From the NCBI RefSeq assembly GCF_014202475.1, contig NZ_JACHGV010000008.1, forward strand, positions 186,001 to 250,000: DNA of 64,000 nt. Direction: 5' to 3'. This document shows positions 59,723-64,000 of this stretch, in pieces (the stretch's first letter is position 1; each line of letters opens with the position of its first letter). Made by a program: the position numbers and the translations under genes. A model generated the notes under the pieces. That model was not told the DNA's origin and ran no database searches. It was given only the letters and a program-made list of their open reading frames with translations. The stretch comes from Streptomyces paradoxus. Lineage in GTDB: Bacteria > Actinomycetota > Actinomycetes > Streptomycetales > Streptomycetaceae.

Positions 59723-60053
59723 CACGCCGTCCCGGCGAGCATGCAGCCGGGGTCCTCGGGCTCCGCTGCCTGCGTGCGGCATCGCTCCCGGTCACCCGCG
59801 CCCGCGCGGCGCAGCCCCCGATCGCCGTGCCCCGTACCCCCAGGGAAGCACCCGGCCCGGAAGCTGCGAAGTTTATGGAGCACGACCCGATGCGCGCCCT
59901 GGCTATGGGCTGATCACCGGGGCGTCGGCGAAACAACCCACACTGCGGCGAACCGCCCGCTGCCCACGCCGTCGATGCCGGACACGGCGCGCCTCGCTCT
60001 CATAGCCCCTCAGCGCACCGCTGGGATGGAAGCGGTGCCCCCATCCCTCGAAC
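59723..60053. other. Intergenic region between convergent regulator genes
   Basis: No gene was recognised. An A/T-richer patch near 59868-59925 differs from its surroundings and could be an IS scrap, but no transposase sequence is visible. Frames of 110-140 codons here are Pro/Arg-rich and look like shadows. Confidence 0.35.
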
Positions 60054-61085
60054 TCAGGCGGACCCGGGCGAAGACCCCCCGTCCGGGGACGCCGTGCTGC
60101 CGCGCAGGATCAACGAACCGGGGGAGACCGCCGTGTACGGGCCGTCGTTGCCCGGCTCGGTCTTGAGCCTGCGGATCATCCACAGGGCGCAGCCGGTGGC
60201 CATCTCCTGGATGGGCAGGCCGACCGTGGTGAGTCCGGGGCCCCACCAGGAGAATCCGGGCTCGTCCCCGAACCCGACCACGGACAGCTCCTGGGGCACC
60301 TTCACGCCCTGCCGGGACAGCTCCTCCAGGACGCCGAGGGTGAGCTGGATCGATCCCAGCACCAGCGCGGTGGGCACGTCCGGCCCCGACAGCAGCCGTC
60401 GTACCGTCTCGCGGCCGTGGTCGACCGACGACGGCGGTCCCAGCTCGGCGCGCCCGGCGTCGTCCGGCAGGCCGCCTTCGCGCAGGGCGCTGCGGAACCC
60501 GCGCAGACGCGCGGCGCCGGTGGGCAGTTCCTCGGGGCCGCCGAGGTAGGAGATGCGAGTATGCCCCTGTGCCACCAGGTGGGCCGTGGCCCGGCGCAGC
60601 GCCTCCTCGTCGTCCACGCCGAACCACTGCGAACCCAGCGACGGGTGCCGGCGCAGCAACTGCACGTGCGGGAGGGCGCGCAGAAGCTTGACGGACTCGC
60701 TGTGCGGGCGCGCGCTGGGCACGATGATCACGGCGGCCACGCGGTTCGCGGACAGCTCCCGCAGATGGCGCAGCTCCGCCGTCCGGTCGTCGTCGGTCTC
60801 CGACAGCATCAGCTGGAAGCCCTCGGATTCCATGTTCTTGGACAGCTCGTGTGCGATGGTCGAGTAGAAGCTGTTGCGGATGTCGGGAATCACCAGCGCG
60901 ACCACATTGCTGGACGCTCCGCGCATCATCCGGGCCGCACGGTTGCCCACGTACCCCATGTCGGAAGCGGCCTGCCGGACGCGGAACTTGGTCTCCTCGC
61001 TGATGCGCGGGTCGTCGGCCAGTGCCCGTCCCACCGTCGACACGGAGACTCCGAGGCGCTCGGCGATGTCCCTGGTCGTGATCAC
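60054..61085 (-). CDS. LacI-family repressor of the ring-cleavage regulon
   Basis: From GTG 61085, with GAGGAG nine bases upstream, the 343-residue protein begins VITTRDIAERLGVSVSTVGR (HTH), then ALADDPRISEETKFRVRQAA and MGYVGNRAARMMRGASSNVV (hinge). The effector domain has LVIPDIRNSFYSTIAHELSK, VLGSIQLTLGVLEELSRQGV and VPQELSVVGFGDEPGFSWWG. An operator lies 47 bases upstream of its own start, and identical sites precede the FAH, FMN reductase and enolase-led genes, so it is very probably their shared repressor. The inducer is presumably the aromatic substrate or an intermediate. Confidence 0.92.
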   Translation of the reverse strand: MITTRDIAERLGVSVSTVGRALADDPRISEETKFRVRQAASDMGYVGNRAARMMRGASSNVVALVIPDIRNSFYSTIAHELSKNMESEGFQLMLSETDDDRTAELRHLRELSANRVAAVIIVPSARPHSESVKLLRALPHVQLLRRHPSLGSQWFGVDDEEALRRATAHLVAQGHTRISYLGGPEELPTGAARLRGFRSALREGGLPDDAGRAELGPPSSVDHGRETVRRLLSGPDVPTALVLGSIQLTLGVLEELSRQGVKVPQELSVVGFGDEPGFSWWGPGLTTVGLPIQEMATGCALWMIRRLKTEPGNDGPYTAVSPGSLILRGSTASPDGGSSPGSA

Positions 61086-61131
61086 GTAAGGAGTCTCCTC
61101 GACTGACTGGTCCCGTGTCGTCACTTTCCGT

Positions 61132-61147
61132 GTGCCAACGATAGCAC
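61132..61147. promoter_or_regulatory. LacI-type operator 3 (autoregulatory)
   Basis: GTGCCAACGATAGCAC lies 47 bases upstream of the LacI gene start and differs from the perfect palindrome at two positions. It should give negative autoregulation. Confidence 0.75.
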
Positions 61148-61204
61148 CGGTGTCGCGCTCCGTGGCTGTCGAGAGCGAAGGTGCCCGGGTCGACTGCCGG
61201 CTCT

Positions 61205-61220
61205 GTGCTAACGTTAGCAC
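61205..61220. promoter_or_regulatory. LacI-type operator 4 (FAH-family gene), perfect palindrome
   Basis: GTGCTAACGTTAGCAC is a perfect 16-base palindrome 52 bases before the hydrolase start, in the divergent region with the LacI gene. It is the best copy of the five and defines the consensus. Confidence 0.85.
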
Positions 61221-61271
61221 TACTGGTTGGGCCGTGCAGCCGCCCGCGGCTGCCTAGTCGCGGAGGTGTCC

Positions 61272-62051
61272 GTGCGCATCGTCAGATATGCCGTCGGCGG
61301 CGAACGTCATTACGGAGAACTGGAATCCGGGGACGTCGATATCACCAGATTCGAAGGTGATCCCTATGCCGGTCTTTCTCCTACGGGGCACGTCGACCGA
61401 GTCGGCGATGTCGTCATCCTTCCGCCGGTCGACCGGCCCCGGATCTTCGGATTCGCCTACAACTACGCCTCACATGTCGACGAGACCGACCGTGAGATTC
61501 CCGAGGTGCCGGTGTGCTTCATGAAACCGAGTACGGCGGTGGTGGGTCCGGGTGACGCGATCGTGTATCCGTCCGACGGTGAACTGATTCATTTCGAGGG
61601 CGAGTTGGTCGTCGTCATCGGAAAGGAGGCCCGCCATGTCAAACCCTCCGACGCTCCTGGCCACATCCTCGGCTACACCTGCGGCAATGACGTCAGTGAC
61701 CGCATCGTCCAGCGCAAGGAGAGCGCATTCGGAACGCTTCTCATCGGCAAGGGGCAGGACACCTTCGCTCCCCTTGGGCCCGTCATCACCACGGAAGTCG
61801 ACCCATCAGGACTGGCCCTGACCACCCGCGTGAACGGCACCGTCATGCAGTCCGCGAGCACGGCCGACCTGCTGCTCCCGGTTCCGGACATCGTCAGCTA
61901 CCTCAGCCGCTACCTGACGCTGCTCCCCGGCGACGTGATCATGACCGGCACCCCTTCCGGTGTCGGCCCCATCCGCCCCGGGGACGAGGTCGAGGTGGAG
62001 ATCGAGGGCATCGGCGTCCTGCGCAATCCGGTCGTGGCCGAGAGCCGTTGA
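61272..62051 (+). CDS. Fumarylacetoacetate hydrolase (FAH) family protein
   Basis: GTG 61272 with GGAGG five bases upstream gives 259 residues. It has IFGFAYNYASHVDETDREIP, EVPVCFMKPSTAVVGPGDAI, IHFEGELVVVIGKEARHVKP (metal-binding ExE), ILGYTCGNDVSDRIVQRKES, LIGKGQDTFAPLGPVITTEV and VIMTGTPSGVGPIRPGDEVE. This is the complete FAH/HpaG-type core with three acidic metal ligands. In extradiol routes this family decarboxylates, isomerises or hydrates the ring-opened product, which fits the dioxygenase encoded in the same regulon. Confidence 0.92.
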   Translation: MRIVRYAVGGERHYGELESGDVDITRFEGDPYAGLSPTGHVDRVGDVVILPPVDRPRIFGFAYNYASHVDETDREIPEVPVCFMKPSTAVVGPGDAIVYPSDGELIHFEGELVVVIGKEARHVKPSDAPGHILGYTCGNDVSDRIVQRKESAFGTLLIGKGQDTFAPLGPVITTEVDPSGLALTTRVNGTVMQSASTADLLLPVPDIVSYLSRYLTLLPGDVIMTGTPSGVGPIRPGDEVEVEIEGIGVLRNPVVAESR

Positions 62052-62085
62052 ACCGGCGGGACGCCCGCCGGCGTCCGCAACGACA

Positions 62086-62120
62086 GGGCCTGCCCACCGC
62101 TCAGCGGTGGGCAGGCCCTT
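62086..62120. terminator. Bidirectional terminator between the FAH and MFS genes
   Basis: AGGGCCTGCCCACCGCT (62086-62102) and its exact complement at 62104-62120 form a 17-bp stem, with the innermost pairs opening as the loop. It stands between convergent stops. Confidence 0.8.
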
Positions 62121-62141
62121 GAAGTGTCGGCGGAGCGTGCG

Positions 62142-63410
62142 TCAGCGGACCGCGTCGTTGAACTGCGTGGGCCGGACGAAGGCCAGGGCGGCGACGCCCA
62201 GCAACGGCAGGAACGTGACCTGGATCAGCCCTGCCCGGCTCCAGCCGAAGGTCTCCACGAGGGCGGCGAAGAGCAGGCCCGAGAACGCCGCCGGCCCGTA
62301 GTAGCCGGTGACGAAGAGACCGGAGGCGCGCCCGATCTGCGTCGGCCGTACGGCCCGCTGGATCGCGCTGTTGGTGTTCGGGTAGATGAAGCCCAGCCCG
62401 AAGGCGCCCATGAGGAAGGCGAACACGCACTGCACGCCCACCGCGGCCCGCGTCTCGTAGATGCAGACGCTGATGACCGAGACGGCGAGCAGGCTGAGGA
62501 TCAGCAGGTTGCGCTGGTTCACGCGGTCGCCGAGCCAGCCGCCGAATATCGCCGTCATGCCACCGAAGCCGAGGAGGCTCATGGCCAGTGCGGCCTGCTC
62601 GGGGGAGTAGTGCAGCGAGCTGATCAGGTACGTCGGGTACAGGCCGAGGAACCCGTAGATGGCCACCCCGCTCACGACGGCGTGGACGGTCAGGGCGATG
62701 GTGTTGCGGTTGTAGGCGGAGACCGGCATGTAGTCGTACGTCCTCGTCGAGACGACCTTCTCGACGGAGGTCTCGGTCAGGCCGGTCTTCACGAGGAACA
62801 GGGAGGCGGCGGCGATCAGCAGCCCCGCCGTGCCGAACAGGTAGAAGGGCGAGTGCCAGGTGCCGTGCATGCTCATCAGCTCGACGCCGATCAGCGGCGC
62901 GATGAACACACCCACGGAGTAGCCCACGCCGATCACGCCGAAGGCGAGACCGCGCCGGTGGGCGAAGAAGGCGCCCATCGCCGCGAAGATCGCCGCGGAC
63001 TGCATGCCCTCACCGAAGCCCGAGACGACCCGGTACAGGGTCATGTCAGCGAAACCCGTGGCCAGCGGAGTGGCCATGGTGCCCAGGGAGTAGATCACGA
63101 TGCTGACCAGCAGCACGGTCTTGCGGCGGAAGCGGTCCAGGAGGTACCCCGCGGGCAGACCGGCCAGCGCCATGCCCAGGGTGAAGTTCGTGGCCAGCAG
63201 CCCTCCCTGTTCCAGGGAGAATCCGTACTCCTGCCGGATGTTGGGGAGCAGCGGAGGAAAGACCTGGCGGTCCATCGCGTTGACCATGTAGGAGAGAACG
63301 ATCAGCAGGAAGCCCAGTCCGATCATGGTCCGGGAAAGCGGAGGACCGCTGATCCCCTCCGTGTCGTCGGCGGGCACTGCACTGGTGTCGACTTGCGCTG
63401 CATGAGTCAT
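62142..63410 (-). CDS. MFS transporter (anion/aromatic-acid symporter type)
   Basis: The 422-residue protein has about 12 helices. It starts MTHAAQVDTSAVPADDTEGI; the first helix ends SYMVNAMDRQVFPPLLPNIR, the D-R of helix 1 in acid symporters. Motif A is GLPAGYLLDRFRRKTVLLVS. Further features are RVVSGFGEGMQSAAIFAAMG and FGGWLGDRVNQRNLLILSLL. It likely imports the aromatic or related acid degraded by the regulon. Operator 5 lies 467 bases upstream of its start, far for direct control unless the promoter is distant. Confidence 0.85.
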   Translation of the reverse strand: MTHAAQVDTSAVPADDTEGISGPPLSRTMIGLGFLLIVLSYMVNAMDRQVFPPLLPNIRQEYGFSLEQGGLLATNFTLGMALAGLPAGYLLDRFRRKTVLLVSIVIYSLGTMATPLATGFADMTLYRVVSGFGEGMQSAAIFAAMGAFFAHRRGLAFGVIGVGYSVGVFIAPLIGVELMSMHGTWHSPFYLFGTAGLLIAAASLFLVKTGLTETSVEKVVSTRTYDYMPVSAYNRNTIALTVHAVVSGVAIYGFLGLYPTYLISSLHYSPEQAALAMSLLGFGGMTAIFGGWLGDRVNQRNLLILSLLAVSVISVCIYETRAAVGVQCVFAFLMGAFGLGFIYPNTNSAIQRAVRPTQIGRASGLFVTGYYGPAAFSGLLFAALVETFGWSRAGLIQVTFLPLLGVAALAFVRPTQFNDAVR

Positions 63411-64000
63411 TACGGCTCCTGAGGAGGAATGGGCCACGGCAGGCCGCGGCGGACGCATCGCCGGTACGGGGAGATGCGCACGGCGGCCGGATGCTGTGAG
63501 GCGAGAAGGGGTGTGCTGAACGCGGCTCGGTCGAGCCGGCATACGGCGGGGAATCGCCGACCGGCGAAATGGGGGGCGAAAGGGCAGCCGCGCGGTCGGA
63601 TGCCGCGTGCGGAATTCAGCCGTATGTCGCCCGTCGGGACGTCCGTGGCTATGGCGTCTTCGACAGCCGGATCTCGTGCGGCCCATGCTCTGGTGACACG
63701 GTCGGCGTTGCCAGAACGATGAAGGGAAGTCCGGGGCGCGTCAAGGTGTGAGCGCCAGAATTCTTCGGCGGATCGAGTTTCCCGCTGCCGGCCCGGCCCT
63801 TCGGGGCCGGAAAGACCCGCGCGCGGGGCCTCGGCTCCGGCTTCATGTCTCGCTCTTGACGCAGGGAAGCCGGGCAGTGCTATCGTTAGCATCAGTGGCT
63901 ATGACAGAGTGATACGACGTGCCCCGGCATCTCGTGACCCGTACCCGTGGCGTGGCGCGACGCCCCGACCGACCACAAGTCGGCGGGCGCCGACACGCCG
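63411..64000. other. Right-edge region with no assigned gene
   Basis: No family was recognised. Frames on both strands (up to 160 codons) are Arg/Pro-rich and probably non-coding. The region must hold the MFS promoter and, near the edge, operator 5. A plus-strand frame opening at GTG 63929 (MPRHLVTRTRGVARRPDRPQ...) runs off the edge and could begin another gene, but evidence is thin. Confidence 0.35.
63877..63892. promoter_or_regulatory. LacI-type operator 5
   Basis: GTGCTATCGTTAGCAT matches the consensus at all but one outer base. It lies 108 bases from the right edge and 467 bases upstream of the MFS start, so it may serve either the transporter or an unseen gene on the right that reads rightward. 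Confidence 0.7.

Noticed and set aside
59723..60053. Possible small IS or repeat between the TetR and LacI genes
   Set aside because: No transposase sequence, terminal repeats or target duplication could be identified by eye.
1..64000. tRNA, rRNA, CRISPR or integrase-flanked island
   Set aside because: No cloverleaf, ribosomal sequence, regular spaced repeats or integrase gene was seen; IS remnants are present but do not bound a defined element.

Overview
The window comes from a high-GC actinomycete, almost certainly a Streptomyces chromosome. Codon usage is strongly G/C-ending, GTG starts and 4-base GTGA/ATGA overlaps are common, and the gene families are typical of the genus (SpoIIE phosphatases with anti-sigma kinases, a type III polyketide synthase, rifamycin phosphotransferase, many one-component regulators). 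The content is accessory in character: conserved operons alternate with decaying genes and insertion-sequence scraps. I saw no rRNA, tRNA or CRISPR.

Layout. 0-8 kb: an edge-truncated acetyltransferase, a DUF1275 membrane protein, gene relics, an unknown 494-residue protein behind a perfect Crp-type palindrome, IS630/IS5 scraps, a secreted zinc metalloprotease broken by three single-base frameshifts with its coupled lipoprotein, and a truncated IS5 copy. 8-19 kb: a TetR/hydrolase pair, an MFS exporter, two large SpoIIE phosphatases, a type III polyketide synthase and a headless LuxR-type regulator. 19-22.5 kb: a two-part glycosyltransferase, a sirtuin and a GlsB-type membrane protein, ending at a perfect 68-bp palindrome.

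22.5-32 kb: an eight-gene, one-direction operon. It encodes an Agd3-like secreted deacetylase, a PelF-type glycosyltransferase, a polytopic membrane protein, two sugar-nucleotide epimerase-type SDRs, a nucleotidyltransferase, a spherulin-4 (GH135-like) protein and a GH114-like lipoprotein. The deacetylase, spherulin-4 and GH114 families are the ones that sit together in the fungal galactosaminogalactan cluster, while the glycosyltransferase is of the bacterial Pel type. I infer a galactosamine-containing, partly deacetylated exopolysaccharide. This is the most interesting system in the window.

33-44 kb: MsrA, acetyltransferases, and a rifamycin-resistance locus in which rph and a divergent single-domain ABC-F gene share one rifamycin-associated element. 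Then come an STAS/HATPase pair, an ADP-ribosylglycohydrolase, a TmrB-like ATPase and several gene fragments.

44-51 kb: a glutarate-type acyl-CoA operon (OB-fold protein, class III CoA transferase, glutaryl-CoA dehydrogenase-like enzyme, EtfB, EtfA), facing a flavin reductase with a truncated partner oxygenase and a 3-hydroxyacyl-CoA dehydrogenase. 51-64 kb: an extradiol ring-cleavage regulon (dioxygenase, enolase paralogue with altered active site, alcohol dehydrogenase, carboxymuconolactone-decarboxylase-like protein, FMN reductase, FAH-family hydrolase, MFS transporter). A LacI-family regulator and five copies of one operator, consensus GTGCTAWCGWTAGCAC, tie these genes together. A DinB protein and a TetR/DUF1772 pair with its own operators lie inside this region.
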